From: Qipengyuania vulgaris
Lineage (GTDB): Bacteria > Pseudomonadota > Alphaproteobacteria > Sphingomonadales > Sphingomonadaceae
Reading direction: 5' to 3'
DNA: 64,000 bases
Assembly: GCA_000756795.1 (NCBI GenBank)
Contig: CCSI01000004.1
Coordinates: forward strand, 124,001 to 188,000
The position numbers and the translations under genes are program-made. Under the pieces are notes generated by a model, which saw only the letters and a list, made by a program, of their open reading frames with translations, was not told where the DNA came from and did no database searches. Below, in pieces: positions 1 to 9,867 of the stretch (position 1 is the first letter of the stretch; each line of letters opens with the position of its first letter).

Positions 1-948
1 GGCGGCACAATCGCAGGTATCGCGGGCTCCGCCATTGCGCCCGAATATTCCGCGGGCGAGATTTCCATCGAGGACTACCTCGAAAAGGTCGGCGGGCTGG
101 GCCTCGAGGCAGAGCTGTCGGGCAGGCAAATCGCCAATATCGATTCGGCGGATATGGGGCCTGCGGTCTGGAATGCGCTTCATCCCGCCATCCTCGATGC
201 ATTGGGGCAGGAAGACTGCCACGGCGTCATCGTCACCCATGGCACCGATACGCTCGAAGAAACCGCATTCCTGCTCGACCTGACCCTGCCAGCAGACAAG
301 CCGGTGGTGGTGGTCGGAGCGATGCGCCCCGCCGACGCAGTGGGCTATGATGGCCTTCGCAATTTCGCCAATGCTGTGCGCGTCGCCAGCGACGCTGAAG
401 CGGCCGGGCGCGGAACGCTGGTGGTGATGGGCGATCGCGTCTTCGCCGCGCGCGACGTGCGCAAGGTTCGCACTCGCGGGACCGAGGCGTTTCGCGGTTT
501 CCCGCGCGAATCCATCGGGCTGGTCACCCCGTCGTCGCTCGAATGGTTCGGTGCGCCGTGGCGGCAGGATGATGGCGCGGGTTTCGCGTGGTCGGACGAC
601 TTGCCCGAGGTGGTCATCCTCTATGTCCACGCCGCCCTATGCGCCGAGGAACTGCTCCGGCTGGTCGGCGAGGAAACGCGCGGTATCGTGGTTGCGGGCG
701 TGGGCGAGGGTAACATGCCCGAACGCGTGCGGCAGGAACTGGCACTGATGGCGCAATCGGGCATACCCGTGGTCCGCGCCAGCCGCGCCGACGAGGGGCT
801 GGTAGACCGCGAGGGCGAGGACGAGGCCAATCGCTTCGTCGCCGCCCGCGCGCTCAATCCGCAAAAGGCGCGGATACTCCTGCAATTGCTGCTGGCAGGC
901 GGGGTAACCGACCCCGCCGCCATCCAGAGGTCTTTCGACGGCCGCTAG
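1..948 (+). CDS. L-asparaginase, 5' end cut by window edge
   Basis: The frame is open from the first base and begins GGTIAGIAGS, the asparaginase N-terminal motif that carries the first catalytic threonine (GGTIA). The second signature, THGTDTLEETA, follows at about residues 78-88 of the visible part. These two threonine motifs define the bacterial asparaginase/glutaminase family, which hydrolyses L-asparagine to aspartate and ammonia. About 315 residues are visible, so only a short N-terminus, perhaps with a signal peptide, is missing. Because the true start is outside the window, cytoplasmic (type I) and periplasmic (type II) forms cannot be separated. The gene converges on the minus-strand oxidoreductase with a one-base gap. 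Confidence 0.9.
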   Translation, partial: GGTIAGIAGSAIAPEYSAGEISIEDYLEKVGGLGLEAELSGRQIANIDSADMGPAVWNALHPAILDALGQEDCHGVIVTHGTDTLEETAFLLDLTLPADKPVVVVGAMRPADAVGYDGLRNFANAVRVASDAEAAGRGTLVVMGDRVFAARDVRKVRTRGTEAFRGFPRESIGLVTPSSLEWFGAPWRQDDGAGFAWSDDLPEVVILYVHAALCAEELLRLVGEETRGIVVAGVGEGNMPERVRQELALMAQSGIPVVRASRADEGLVDREGEDEANRFVAARALNPQKARILLQLLLAGGVTDPAAIQRSFDGR

Positions 949-949
949 T

Positions 950-2059
950 TCAGCCGTGCGGCGTGACGAGGTATTTCTCGCCCGTCTTCATCTGGCGATA
1001 GTCGAGAATGGCATCCTTGGTCAGCATGCCTTCGAGGTCGACCTTCGTCTTGTAGCTGCTGGCAAAAGTGGTGGTGAGGTTGTCGAGCACGCGCTTCCTC
1101 ATCCGCATCACAGTTTCCATGCCCGCATTCTGAAGAAACGGCGTCAGCAGCCAGCCTGAGAGCGTCCAGCCGAAGCCATAGGCAGGCGTCAGCACGGTCG
1201 GCCCGAAATCGAGGCGGCCGTAGATGAACATCCGCTTCGCCTGGTTCGAGCCGTAGCGCGAATATTCGGTCATCTTCGACACGGCGACCTGCTCCATTGC
1301 CTTGAAGCAGCTATCGACCATCTGGCCGCCGCCGATGGGGTCGAAGCCGTAGAAAGCGTCGGTGGTGTCGATGGCGCTGCGCAGCTGGTCCATGAAGTCA
1401 TCGTCGGAGGAATTCACGACATGCTTCGCGCCCTGCGACTTGAGTAGCTCCGCCTGCTCGTCCTTGCGCACGATGTTGACGAGGTCCATCCCGTCTTCGA
1501 GGCAGATGCGGTTGAGCATCTGGCCAAGGTTCGATGCGCCGACGGTGTGGAGGATGGCCTTCTGGCCGTCCGCCTTGGCGTTCTCGACAAAGCCCAGCGC
1601 GGTCATCGGATTGACGAAGCTCGAAGCGCCGGTTTCCGCGCTGTGGTCGCCGAGCGGCAGGCACATGGCCGCATCCGCAATGGCGTACTGGCTGAAAGCA
1701 TTGCCCGGCACGCAGGCGACGCGCTGGCCCATTAGCGCTTTGGCCATGTCGCTATCACCCGTGGCGACGACCGTGCCCGCGCCTTCGTTACCGGCGGGCA
1801 GTTTCTGGCCATGGCGCGCCTTGCTGCCCGAATTGAACGGTTCGGGCATCTTGGCGACGACCTTGCCGGGGGAGTATTCCGCATTCTCGAAATCCGCCGC
1901 GCCGGTCAGGATGGCGAGGTCCGACGGGTTGATAGGCGCGGCCTCCATCTTGACCAGCACCTGGTTGCCGGTCGGCTCGGGGAAGACGACATCCTCCAGT
2001 TCGAGCGTGAGCGTGCCGTCACTGGTCAGCGTGGTGAAAAGCTGTTTGCCGGTGGTCAT
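950..2059 (-). CDS. Zinc-binding-dehydrogenase-like MDR family oxidoreductase
   Basis: The 369-residue protein has the medium-chain dehydrogenase/reductase layout: a GroES-like N-terminal half (VLVKMEAAPINPSDL near residue 35, then GNEGAGTVV) followed by a Rossmann half with VGASNLGQMLNRI around residue 174 and DPIGGG later. The pattern is closest to quinone oxidoreductase or enoyl-reductase members of the family. No zinc-ligand cysteine cluster is evident, so it is probably a zinc-free NAD(P)H-dependent reductase. The substrate cannot be read from sequence. An AAAGGGA ribosome-binding site lies 6 bases before the ATG. It is a single gene, convergent with the asparaginase gene. Confidence 0.75.
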   Translation of the reverse strand: MTTGKQLFTTLTSDGTLTLELEDVVFPEPTGNQVLVKMEAAPINPSDLAILTGAADFENAEYSPGKVVAKMPEPFNSGSKARHGQKLPAGNEGAGTVVATGDSDMAKALMGQRVACVPGNAFSQYAIADAAMCLPLGDHSAETGASSFVNPMTALGFVENAKADGQKAILHTVGASNLGQMLNRICLEDGMDLVNIVRKDEQAELLKSQGAKHVVNSSDDDFMDQLRSAIDTTDAFYGFDPIGGGQMVDSCFKAMEQVAVSKMTEYSRYGSNQAKRMFIYGRLDFGPTVLTPAYGFGWTLSGWLLTPFLQNAGMETVMRMRKRVLDNLTTTFASSYKTKVDLEGMLTKDAILDYRQMKTGEKYLVTPHG

Positions 2060-2142
2060 CCAATTCCCTTTCGTTGCTTTACGAAACCTGTTTGTGGGCC
2101 TCGCTACGCCTCGTTCAAGGGCTTGGCTAGGGTGCCGTTACG

Positions 2143-2892
2143 TCAGGCATCGTCCGGATAGGTCGCGTCGACGAAATAGAGCCCGTGCGGCGGGGCGTTT
2201 AGGCCCAATGCCTGACGGTCCTTCGCTTCGAGTGCCTCTCCCAGCTGCTCCTCGCGCCAGCGCCCCATCCCGACCAACGCGAGGCAGCCGACCATCGAAC
2301 GGACCTGGTGATGGAGGAAACTGCGCGCCGCTGCGTGGATGCGCACCTCGTCGCCTTCCCGCTCGACATCGAGCCGGTCCAGCGTCTTCACCGGACTTTG
2401 CGACTGGCACTGGACCGAGCGGAAGGTGGTAAAATCATGCAGCCCCACCAGCGCCTTGGCAGCGCGGTCCATGGCTTCGTGGTCGAGCTCCTGCGGGACT
2501 TGCCACAGCCGATTGCGGTCGAGCGTCAGCGGCGCGCGGCGGTTGGCTATGCGGTAGACGTAGGAACGGCCGGTGCAGGAAAAACGTGCGTGCCAGTCGT
2601 CGGGCACGACTTCACAATGGGTGACCGCAATCGGGTCGGGGCGGACCTGCGCGTTCAAGGCCTCCATCAGACGGAAGGGCGCGATGTCTTTCTCGACATC
2701 CATATGGCTGCGCATGGCGAGGGCGTGGACGCCGGTATCGGTGCGGCCCGCGCTGAACAGCCGAACCTCCTCGCTGGTAATACGCTGTGCAGCGTCTTCG
2801 AGCGACTGCTGGACGCTTGGCCCATTGTCCTGCCGCTGGAGGCCGACGAAGGGTGTCCCGTCGAATTCTATGGTGAGCGCGAAGCGGGTCAC
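2143..2892 (-). CDS. truA: tRNA pseudouridine(38-40) synthase TruA
   Basis: This 249-residue protein makes pseudouridine at positions 38-40 of the tRNA anticodon stem-loop. It begins [19 protein letters not shown], the TruA N-terminal strand, and carries the catalytic aspartate motif [10 protein letters not shown] near residues 49-58. Further conserved blocks are [11 protein letters not shown] and [11 protein letters not shown] near the C-terminus. The length is normal for the family. Its ATG overlaps the TGA of fmt by four bases, so the two genes form a translationally coupled pair with fmt first. This pairing is common in alphaproteobacteria. Confidence 0.95.
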   Translation of the reverse strand: MTRFALTIEFDGTPFVGLQRQDNGPSVQQSLEDAAQRITSEEVRLFSAGRTDTGVHALAMRSHMDVEKDIAPFRLMEALNAQVRPDPIAVTHCEVVPDDWHARFSCTGRSYVYRIANRRAPLTLDRNRLWQVPQELDHEAMDRAAKALVGLHDFTTFRSVQCQSQSPVKTLDRLDVEREGDEVRIHAAARSFLHHQVRSMVGCLALVGMGRWREEQLGEALEAKDRQALGLNAPPHGLYFVDATYPDDA

Positions 2893-3797
2893 GAAAAACG
2901 CGCGCTCTTCTCGACAGTGTTGCCGCGCAGGAATTCGCCCCGGTCCATCGCGGGCTTGCCGGCGCGCTGGAGGCGGACGGGACGAATGGCGCCCTCACCG
3001 CAGGCGATGGCGAGGTCGTCGTCCAGCACCGTACCGGTCTCTCCCGAACCCTCGGCCACTTCGGCACGGAGGAATTTCACTCGCGCTCCGTCCAGATCGG
3101 ACCATGCGCCGGGGAAGGGCGAGAGGCCGTGGATGTGGCGCACCACCTCTTCGGCAGGGCGCGCCCAGTCAATGCGCGCCTCGGACTTGTCGATTTTCTT
3201 CGCATAGGTCGCCGCCTCATGCTCCTGCTCGACCGCGTGGAGCGCTTCGAGGTCGATCAGCGTGCCGACCATCAGCTGCGCACCCAGTTCGGCCAGCTCC
3301 TCGGTCAGTTCGCCCGTGGTCTTGTCCTCGACCGGTGTGCGCACGGTGGCGAGCATCGGGCCGGTGTCGAGCCCTGCTTCCATCTGCATGATGGTGACGC
3401 CGGTCACCTCGTCGCCCGCCATGATGGAGCGGTGTATCGGCGCCGCCCCGCGCCAGTCGGGCAGCAGCGAAGCGTGGACGTTGAGGCAGCCGTGCTTCGG
3501 CGCATCGAGAACGGCCTGCGGAAGGATAAGCCCATAGGCCGCCACCACCGCGATATCGGCACCAAGCGCGGCGAACTTCTCCTGCTCCTCTGCCGATTTC
3601 AGCGAGGCGGGATGCCTCACCTCGATATCAAGCCGCTCCGCAAGTTGGTGCACCGCGGTCTTGGTCAGTTCCTTCCCGCGGCGGCCGCCGGGGCGGGGCG
3701 GCTGGGTGTAGACGCACACCACCTCATGCGCGGCATCGACCAGCGCCTGCAGCGTCGGCACGGCGAATTCCGGGCTTCCCATGAAGATTATGCGCAT
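2889..3797 (-). CDS. fmt: Methionyl-tRNA formyltransferase
   Basis: The 302-residue enzyme transfers a formyl group from 10-formyltetrahydrofolate to initiator Met-tRNA. It starts [17 protein letters not shown], the classic Fmt opening. The active-site region contains [19 protein letters not shown] with the Asn-His pair near residues 108-110, followed by [11 protein letters not shown]. The C-terminal OB-like domain is present. It is the first gene of the fmt-truA pair. The peptide deformylase gene, whose product removes the same formyl group, lies about 0.7 kb away on the other strand, so the formylation and deformylation genes are grouped here. Confidence 0.96.
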   Translation of the reverse strand: MRIIFMGSPEFAVPTLQALVDAAHEVVCVYTQPPRPGGRRGKELTKTAVHQLAERLDIEVRHPASLKSAEEQEKFAALGADIAVVAAYGLILPQAVLDAPKHGCLNVHASLLPDWRGAAPIHRSIMAGDEVTGVTIMQMEAGLDTGPMLATVRTPVEDKTTGELTEELAELGAQLMVGTLIDLEALHAVEQEHEAATYAKKIDKSEARIDWARPAEEVVRHIHGLSPFPGAWSDLDGARVKFLRAEVAEGSGETGTVLDDDLAIACGEGAIRPVRLQRAGKPAMDRGEFLRGNTVEKSARFS

Positions 3798-3850
3798 GAC
3801 CGTGCTTCGTGACCTTTCGTGTTCGCGCCGTCGCCCCTATCTGTGAGGGC

Positions 3851-4447
3851 ATGGCATCGCAAGAAATTGAAACCCTCGCTTCGGCATTGGCCCGCCTCCC
3901 CGGCCTCGGCCCGCGCAGTGCGCGGCGTGCGGTGCTATGGCTGGTGAAGCGACGCGAGAGTGCTCTGCCCGCCCTCCTGGAGGCACTCGCCACGGTGGGC
4001 GAGGCGCTGGCCGAATGCGACACTTGCGGCAATGTCGACACCACCAACCCTTGCGGCATCTGCGCCGACCCGCGCCGCGACGGCAAGGGGCTATGCGTGG
4101 TGGAGGACGTGGCCGACCTCTGGGCGCTCGACCGGGCCAAGCTGTTCACCGGCAAGTATCACGTGCTCGGCGGCAAGCTCTCTGCATTGGACGGCATCCG
4201 GCCCGAAGATTTGAACATCGCGAGCCTGCTCTCCCGCGTGGAAGAGGGCGGCGTGGACGAGGTGGTGCTAGCCATGAACGCCACGCTCGAAGGGCAGACC
4301 ACCGCGCATTACCTCGCCGAGCGGCTGGAAGACTTTCCCGTCCGCATCACCCAGCTTGCCCACGGCCTGCCGGTGGGCGGCGAACTGGATTACCTCGACG
4401 AGGGCACTCTGGCGCAGGCGCTGCGTGCCCGTCGGCCGCTCGGCTAA
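3851..4447 (+). CDS. recR: Recombination mediator RecR
   Basis: RecR works with RecF and RecO to load RecA onto single-stranded gaps. The 198-residue protein has the N-terminal helix-hairpin-helix [18 protein letters not shown], a four-cysteine zinc finger (CDTCGN...CGIC, about residues 57-75), and a Toprim domain beginning [14 protein letters not shown]. The frame extends 14 codons further upstream, but the ATG at 3851 gives the family's usual N-terminus and length. It is divergent from fmt across about 50 bases and is followed by def in the same direction. Confidence 0.95.
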   Translation: MASQEIETLASALARLPGLGPRSARRAVLWLVKRRESALPALLEALATVGEALAECDTCGNVDTTNPCGICADPRRDGKGLCVVEDVADLWALDRAKLFTGKYHVLGGKLSALDGIRPEDLNIASLLSRVEEGGVDEVVLAMNATLEGQTTAHYLAERLEDFPVRITQLAHGLPVGGELDYLDEGTLAQALRARRPLG

Positions 4448-4474
4448 TCGATAACTCTGACCGCCCCATTTCGA

Positions 4475-4503
4475 TTGAAAAACGCGGCTCCCGCGCCTAT
4501 CTG
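4475..4503 (+). promoter_or_regulatory. Putative promoter of def
   Basis: TTGAAA at 4475-4480 is followed after about 17 bases by a CTATCT-like -10 element, ending 8 bases before the def start codon. A similar cctatct element also sits just ahead of recR. The transcript would have a very short leader. The call rests on consensus similarity only. Confidence 0.35.
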
Positions 4504-4510
4504 ACCCTCC

Positions 4511-5077
4511 ATGGCTATCCGTGAAATTCTCGAAGTGCCGGATCCCCGGCTCAAAGTCGTGTCCGAACCCGTAACCGAGTTCGACGACGAACTGCGCGAG
4601 CTCGTCTCCGACATGTTCGAAACCATGTATGACGCGCCCGGCATCGGCCTCGCCGCCATCCAGGTCGGCGTGCCCAAGCGTATCCTCGTCATCGACCTCC
4701 AGCCCGACGACGAAGAGGCCGAGGGCGAAGTCTGCAACCATGGCGGGCACGAGCACGTTCACTACCCGACGAAAAAGGAACCGCGGGTCTTCGTGAACCC
4801 CGAAATCCTCGACCCGGCAGAGGAACTGGCGACCTACCAGGAAGGCTGCCTCTCGGTACCCGACATCTTCGCCGATGTCGACCGCCCGGCCACCTGCCGC
4901 GTGCGCTACCAGGACCTCGAAGGCGAGACGCACGAGGAAGACATGGAAGGCCTGATGGCCACCTGCATCCAGCACGAGATGGACCACCTCGAAGGCATCC
5001 TCTTCATCGACCATCTCTCGCGCCTGAAGCGCAGCATGGCCTTGAAGAAGCTGAAGAAGATGCGCGAGGCCGCGTAA
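4511..5077 (+). CDS. def: Peptide deformylase
   Basis: This metalloenzyme removes the N-formyl group from new proteins. All three family motifs are present in the 188 residues: [10 protein letters not shown] (motif 1, about 44-53), EGCLSVPD (motif 2, with the metal-binding cysteine), and QHEMDHLEG (motif 3, HExxH). An insertion of about 15 residues rich in Glu and His ([14 protein letters not shown]) lies between motifs 1 and 2, longer than in the E. coli enzyme. The gene is probably monocistronic, with a promoter just upstream and a strong terminator directly after it. Confidence 0.96.
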   Translation: MAIREILEVPDPRLKVVSEPVTEFDDELRELVSDMFETMYDAPGIGLAAIQVGVPKRILVIDLQPDDEEAEGEVCNHGGHEHVHYPTKKEPRVFVNPEILDPAEELATYQEGCLSVPDIFADVDRPATCRVRYQDLEGETHEEDMEGLMATCIQHEMDHLEGILFIDHLSRLKRSMALKKLKKMREAA

Positions 5078-5101
5078 GCTTCCCAACAATCCGGACAATC
5101 G

Positions 5102-5138
5102 AAAAGGCGATTCGCGACAAGCGGGTCGCCTTTTTTTT
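5102..5138 (+). terminator. Rho-independent terminator after def
   Basis: A perfect nine-base stem, AAAAGGCGA pairing with TCGCCTTTT, encloses a 15-base loop that holds a small inner cgc/gcg stem. It ends in a run of eight T. It lies 25 bases after the def stop codon. Confidence 0.85.
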
Positions 5139-5300
5139 CGTGCGCGAGTTGATGAAGTACATGCCGAGCCCGCGTTTCCTGTGAGGCGTAAGGGCGATTT
5201 CGCGCGACTGACGATAAGAAAGAACCGATGCGAACCTATCTCGGTGGAAAGCTGTAGGAAAGGGCTGGTGTTCCACATGTGTTCCGCATAGTCTGGGCGC

Positions 5301-6782
5301 ATGGAATTGGCTGTCATTGCAATCGTCGCACTTGTTGCGGGCCTCGCGCTCGGGTGGTTTCTCGGCTCGCGTCCCGTGGCCGAATGGAAGGCGCGTCACG
5401 GGGAACGCGAGGCGGAGATGCGCGCGGGCGAGGACAGGCTGAAAGAGATGACCCGCGACCTTGCGACCATGTCGGAGCGGGCCGCGCGTTCGGATGGATT
5501 GTCGGAGCGCCTGGAAGATGTGCGCAAGGAGCGCGAAGGTCTGGCAAACCGGCTAGCATCACTGGAAAGTTCTGCCGAGGCGCGCGAAAAAGCGCTGGAA
5601 GAGCGGTATGCCGAGCGCGAAGCCCAGTTCGCCCGCGAGTTGAAGCGGTTGCAGGACGCTGAAGAAAAGCTGCAGGCCAAATTCGGTGAAATCAGCGAAA
5701 AGATGCTGAAAGGTGCGCGCGAGAAGTTCCTCGAGGACGCGCAATCAAATCTCGCGTCCCTGAACAAGGAGAGCCTCGCCGAACTGGAGAAAAAGGTCGG
5801 CCCGGTCGGCGAAACACTCGAACGATATCGCAAGCGGGTGGAGGAACTCGAAAAGAGTCGGACGAGCGACTTCGAGCAATTGAAGGGTGTTATCGGGCAG
5901 GTGCGCGAGGGGCAACAACGCGTAATCGACGAGGCCAATCGCATCACAACCACCTTGCAAGGTGCCACGAAAGCTCGCGGTGACTGGGGTGAACTACAGC
6001 TTGAGAACCTGCTTGAAAGTTGTGGCCTCTATGACAAGGCCGATTTCAACTTCCAGACCAGCGTACGTGACGAGAATGGCAATGTCCTGCGCCCGGACGC
6101 CGTCATCAATATCCCCGGCAATCGACGGCTCGTCGTCGACGTGAAGAACGTCTTCAACACCTATCGACGGGCCAACGAGGCCGAGAGCGAGGAAGAACGT
6201 CAGGAGCTTCTGAAAACACACGCGCGCGAACTACGCGGTCATGTCGATGAACTTTCGGCCAAGCGATATCAGGACCACGTCGACGGCTCGGCGGACTTCG
6301 TCGTGATGTTCGTTCCCGGCGAGCACGTACTTTATGCCGCACTGACACAGGATAGTGGCTTGCTCGACTACGCGCTCAAGCGGCAAATCGTCCTTTCCAG
6401 CCCGCTCAACTTCATGTCGATTGCCTTGACGGTTTCGACCGTCTGGAGGCAGGCCGGTGTGCAGGCTGATGCCAAGGAAATCGCCAAGCTGGGCAAGGAG
6501 CTTTACGACAGACTTGGGGTGGTTGCGGGCCATATGGGCGCCATGCGCAAGAGCCTGCATTCGGCCAACCAGCATTTCGACAAACTGGTGGGCAGCTTCG
6601 ATACCAATCTGCGCCGAACCGGTGAAAGGTTCGAAGAACTGAACGTGGACACCAGCGCGCAAGATCTTACCGAGGCACTGCCGATAGGACACACACCGCG
6701 CGCGCTGGCAAATTTTTCCGAAGCCGAAGAAACCTCGCTGATACAAGATGCTAGCTCCGAAGAAAGCGAAGCTGCGGAGTAA
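5301..6782 (+). CDS. rmuC: DNA recombination protein RmuC
   Basis: RmuC proteins limit inversion and rearrangement at short repeats. They combine an N-terminal membrane segment, a long coiled coil and a PD-(D/E)xK-like nuclease core. The 493-residue product begins with a hydrophobic stretch (VIAIVALVAGLALGWFLG), then about 180 residues of charged heptad-like sequence. The core then has GDWGELQLENLLE, RPDAVINIPGNRRLVVDVKN and FVVMFVPGE, all hallmarks of the RmuC domain. The length and order match the family. It stands alone after the def terminator. Confidence 0.93.
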   Translation: MELAVIAIVALVAGLALGWFLGSRPVAEWKARHGEREAEMRAGEDRLKEMTRDLATMSERAARSDGLSERLEDVRKEREGLANRLASLESSAEAREKALEERYAEREAQFARELKRLQDAEEKLQAKFGEISEKMLKGAREKFLEDAQSNLASLNKESLAELEKKVGPVGETLERYRKRVEELEKSRTSDFEQLKGVIGQVREGQQRVIDEANRITTTLQGATKARGDWGELQLENLLESCGLYDKADFNFQTSVRDENGNVLRPDAVINIPGNRRLVVDVKNVFNTYRRANEAESEEERQELLKTHARELRGHVDELSAKRYQDHVDGSADFVVMFVPGEHVLYAALTQDSGLLDYALKRQIVLSSPLNFMSIALTVSTVWRQAGVQADAKEIAKLGKELYDRLGVVAGHMGAMRKSLHSANQHFDKLVGSFDTNLRRTGERFEELNVDTSAQDLTEALPIGHTPRALANFSEAEETSLIQDASSEESEAAE

Positions 6783-6892
6783 TCGCGCCAGAGTTTAGTC
6801 AATTGTAAACGAATTTCGCTTAAGCGTTAACCAGTCGCAATAAGAATAATTCGGGTCGCCGTATAAACGCCTTCGATTGTAGGGGCAGGCGA

Positions 6893-7198
6893 ATGGATTT
6901 GAGACGGGAACAGCGCTATTCGATTTCGGTCCCCGGTCGTTACCGGAAGGGCACCGGCGTGCGCTTCAACGTGGCCATCAAGGACCTGTCGGAATACGGG
7001 TGCCAGTTCTCCGACCTCGTCGGACGCATCGACGTGGGCGATGAGATCACCATCCGTATCGGCGACATCGGTCCGCTCGAAGCGCAGGTTAAGTGGGTGG
7101 CCAAGCGGGAAATCGGCGTCGAATTCGACCAGCCGCTTTACCCCTCGGTGCTCGAACACATCATCGCTGCCGGCGGGACCAACGAAAAGGCCGCCTGA
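6893..7198 (+). CDS. PilZ-domain protein (candidate c-di-GMP receptor)
   Basis: This 101-residue protein is a stand-alone PilZ domain. It has the RxxxR motif near the start (RREQR) and the second motif DLSEYGC, a D/NxSxxG match; together these bind cyclic di-GMP in studied PilZ proteins. No other domain is present, so it probably acts as a small adaptor for motility, surface or cell-cycle control. The upstream spacer contains the perfect palindrome CGCTTAAGCG (6817-6826) next to TTAACC. Its partner is not apparent from the neighbourhood. Confidence 0.85.
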   Translation: MDLRREQRYSISVPGRYRKGTGVRFNVAIKDLSEYGCQFSDLVGRIDVGDEITIRIGDIGPLEAQVKWVAKREIGVEFDQPLYPSVLEHIIAAGGTNEKAA

Positions 7199-7228
7199 GT
7201 TTCGTGGCCTGCATGCGCTGACGGCCAG

Positions 7229-8992
7229 CTAATCGCGTTCGAACACCACTTTGCCGTCCATGATAGTCATCACGATCTTGCCCTCAAGAATGGCGGCCGG
7301 GTTTTCGCTCGCCAACACGAAGGGGTCGATGTCCATAACCGTCAGGTCCGCCCATCGTCCCGGCGCGATGATGCCGGTCTCATCCTCGCGGAAGCTCGCA
7401 AAGGCGGCCCAGCTCGTATAGGCGCGCACCGCTTCTTCGATTGTGACGGCCTCCTTCGCGTACCACCCGCCCTCGGGCTGCAGGTCCTTGTCGCGGCGGG
7501 TGATGGCGGCGTGGAGGCCGTAGAAGATGCTCTGGTCCGAACCCGGGCCGTCCGCGTTGAAGACCAGCGGCACGCCCGCACGGCGCAGCGTGCGCCAGGC
7601 GTATGCGCCCTCGATGCGTTCGGAGCCTAACCGTTCTTCGGCCCAGGCCTTGTCCTCCACCGCATGCGGTGGTTCCATCGAAGCGATGATGTCGAGCTCC
7701 GCGAAGCGCGCGAAATCCGTTGGCGCTATGACTTGCGCGTGTTCGATGCGGTGGCGGTTTGCCTGTGCGCCCGGCGTGGCGGCGAAGGCGGCTTCGAGGA
7801 TGTCGAGCGCTTCGCGATTGCCCGCATCGCCGATGGCGTGGATACCGACCTGAAAGCCTGCGCGAATGGCTGCGGCGTTCAGATCCCGGTCAAAGCCATA
7901 ACCCTCGCCGCTCACGCCGCGATGGCCGGGGCGGTCGGCATAGTCCTCTAGCAGCCGCGCCCCGCGCGACCCCAGCGCACCGTCGTAATAGGCCTTCACA
8001 CCGCGGGTCACGAGCATGCTTTCGCTGTCGCTGTCCGGCCCGCGTGCGATCCATTTCCGCATCAAGGGTTCGTCGCGTAAGGAAAGCATGGCGTAGACCC
8101 GCACGGGCAGGCGGCCATCCGCCTCAAGCGCCTCGAACGCATGCATGGCATGGGTGTCGGCCCCGGCCTCGTGCAGCGCGACATAGCCATCGCGGGCCAT
8201 CTGCTGGAGGCCCTTCAAGGTCTGACGCTGCAGCGCCTCGGGCGAGGGAACAGGGATGGCCGCATCGAGCATCGTCGTGGCGCGGTTGAGGAACAGGCCC
8301 GAAGGCTTGCCGTCCTCGCCCAGCCGCATCTCGCCACCTGCCGGAATTTCGCTGTCCGCAGCGATGCCAGCCGCCTCGAGCGCCGCCTCGTTCACCCATA
8401 GCCCGAAGCCGTGGAGGCTCCGCAGCACCACCGGATGGTCGGGCACCGCAGCGGAAAGCGCCACCTTGTCGGGAAAGCGATTGGCCCATGCGCCTTCGTC
8501 CCAGCCGGCCCCGAAAATCCACTCGCCCTTCGGAGTATCTTCCGCGCGTGCAGCCACTAGGGCAACGGCTTCGGCTTCAGTCACGACATCGGTCAAATCG
8601 ACCGCATCCAGCTTCCCACCGAGTTCGACGACATGCGTGTGCGATTCCACGAGGCCGGGAATGACCGTAGCGCCATCGAGGTCGATAACCCGCGTGCCGG
8701 CCCCGCGCAGGGCGAGCGCATCATCCGAGGAGCCGACGAAAACGATATCGCCATCATCCAGAGCGACTGCCTCGGCATCGGGCTGCCAGCCTGCCGCACT
8801 CCACGGGGCATCGGCGGCGGGATTGCCCTCGCGATCAGGCTCGCCCCAGTCGAGCGTATAGACGCGCGTGTTTAAGAGGATTGTGTCGGCCGGGTCTGTA
8901 GGCGCACTGGATGGTGCAAGACTGGTGCAGGCGGCGAGCGAGAGCGTCGCCAGAGCCGCAATGGCGCGTGTTACTCTGATTGCTGCCGTCAT
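7229..8992 (-). CDS. Exported amidohydrolase, YtcJ-like, lipoprotein
   Basis: The 587-residue protein starts MTAAIRVTRAIAALATLSLAAC; the LAAC lipobox after a hydrophobic stretch predicts a lipid-anchored exported protein. The mature part is a YtcJ-type amidohydrolase of the metal-dependent hydrolase superfamily. Visible motifs are VIPGLVESHTHV (metal-binding HxH), GAGWDEGAW, GIHAIGDAGNREAL and RIEHAQVIAP. The C-terminal GIIAPGRWADLTVMD is typical of the composite beta domain. The frame is open 13 codons upstream, but GGAGAGGTG just before the ATG at 8992 and the signal peptide fix the start there. Family members act on N-acyl or cyclic amide bonds; this substrate is unknown. Confidence 0.85.
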   Translation of the reverse strand: MTAAIRVTRAIAALATLSLAACTSLAPSSAPTDPADTILLNTRVYTLDWGEPDREGNPAADAPWSAAGWQPDAEAVALDDGDIVFVGSSDDALALRGAGTRVIDLDGATVIPGLVESHTHVVELGGKLDAVDLTDVVTEAEAVALVAARAEDTPKGEWIFGAGWDEGAWANRFPDKVALSAAVPDHPVVLRSLHGFGLWVNEAALEAAGIAADSEIPAGGEMRLGEDGKPSGLFLNRATTMLDAAIPVPSPEALQRQTLKGLQQMARDGYVALHEAGADTHAMHAFEALEADGRLPVRVYAMLSLRDEPLMRKWIARGPDSDSESMLVTRGVKAYYDGALGSRGARLLEDYADRPGHRGVSGEGYGFDRDLNAAAIRAGFQVGIHAIGDAGNREALDILEAAFAATPGAQANRHRIEHAQVIAPTDFARFAELDIIASMEPPHAVEDKAWAEERLGSERIEGAYAWRTLRRAGVPLVFNADGPGSDQSIFYGLHAAITRRDKDLQPEGGWYAKEAVTIEEAVRAYTSWAAFASFREDETGIIAPGRWADLTVMDIDPFVLASENPAAILEGKIVMTIMDGKVVFERD

Positions 8993-9047
8993 CACCTCTC
9001 CCCTTCGAGAACGACAGGAAGCAAGGCTCACGCCTTAAATCAAGCTC

Positions 9048-9866
9048 TTATCCAAGCGCGTCCAGCACCTCATACCCCAACACCGCCGCCGCGACGGCTG
9101 CATTCAGGCTGTCGGCGCGGCCTTTCATCGGCATGGTTACGCGAAGGTCGCAGGCCATTTCGTAGTCCTCGGGAAGCCCGCGGCTTTCGTTGCCGACCAT
9201 CACGAAGCAGGGCGCGGCATAGGGGGCGCCGCGATAGGGCTGGGCATCGCGCAGGCTGGCGGCAACCAGCTGCCCTTCGCCTGCGCGCAGCCAGCTTTCG
9301 AATGCGGCCCAGTCGGCCTGCGCGATTTTCTGGGTGAAGACCGCGCCCATGCTCGCGCGTACGGCTTCGACGCTGAAGGGGTCGGCGCAGTCGTCGATGA
9401 GGATGAGGCCGCCTGCGCCGATGGCGTCGCCGGTGCGGAGCATGGTGCCGAGGTTGCCCGGATCGCGCAGCGCCTGAGCGACGAGCCAGATGTCGGCGCC
9501 CTTGCGGTCGAGTGCGCCCAGCGAGGTATCGAACTCGGCGAAGACGCCCGCGACCGCCTGCGGATTGTCCTTGCCGGTAATCTTGGAGAGGATGTCGGGC
9601 GTGGTCTCGATGACCTCGCCGCCGCTGGTCTCGACCGCCTCTTCTAGCGCGGTGAGCAGCGGGTGCGGGTCGCGCCTGTCGGCCAGCACGAGGGTTTCGG
9701 GCACATGGCCGCATTCGCGCGCATCGGTGAGCAGGCGCAGTCCCTCGGCGAGGAACTTCTTCTCCCGCTTGCGGTGCTTTTTCTCGCGCAACGCCCGCAG
9801 CGCCTTGACGGTGGGGTTGGAAAAGCCGGTGATGATCCGGCGCCCCGAACCGCTGAATTCGGTCAT
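9048..9866 (-). CDS. TrmH-family (SPOUT) RNA 2'-O-methyltransferase
   Basis: The 272-residue protein has an N-terminal RNA-binding substrate domain (FSNPTVKALRALREKKHRK) and a C-terminal SPOUT domain. The three SPOUT motifs are visible: DPGNLGTMLRTGDAIGA, VGNESRGLP and SLNAAVAAAV. Such enzymes methylate ribose in 23S rRNA or tRNA with S-adenosylmethionine; the target base cannot be told from sequence. It is the last gene of the chvI-to-HPr operon, one base after the HPr stop codon, so it is probably co-transcribed with a signalling system it has no obvious functional link to. Confidence 0.9.
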   Translation of the reverse strand: MTEFSGSGRRIITGFSNPTVKALRALREKKHRKREKKFLAEGLRLLTDARECGHVPETLVLADRRDPHPLLTALEEAVETSGGEVIETTPDILSKITGKDNPQAVAGVFAEFDTSLGALDRKGADIWLVAQALRDPGNLGTMLRTGDAIGAGGLILIDDCADPFSVEAVRASMGAVFTQKIAQADWAAFESWLRAGEGQLVAASLRDAQPYRGAPYAAPCFVMVGNESRGLPEDYEMACDLRVTMPMKGRADSLNAAVAAAVLGYEVLDALG

Positions 9867-9867
9867 G

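Noticed and set aside
6817..6832. Possible CtrA site ahead of the PilZ gene
   Set aside because: TTAA and TTAACC are only three bases apart; the CtrA consensus needs seven. Only the palindrome CGCTTAAGCG is noted.
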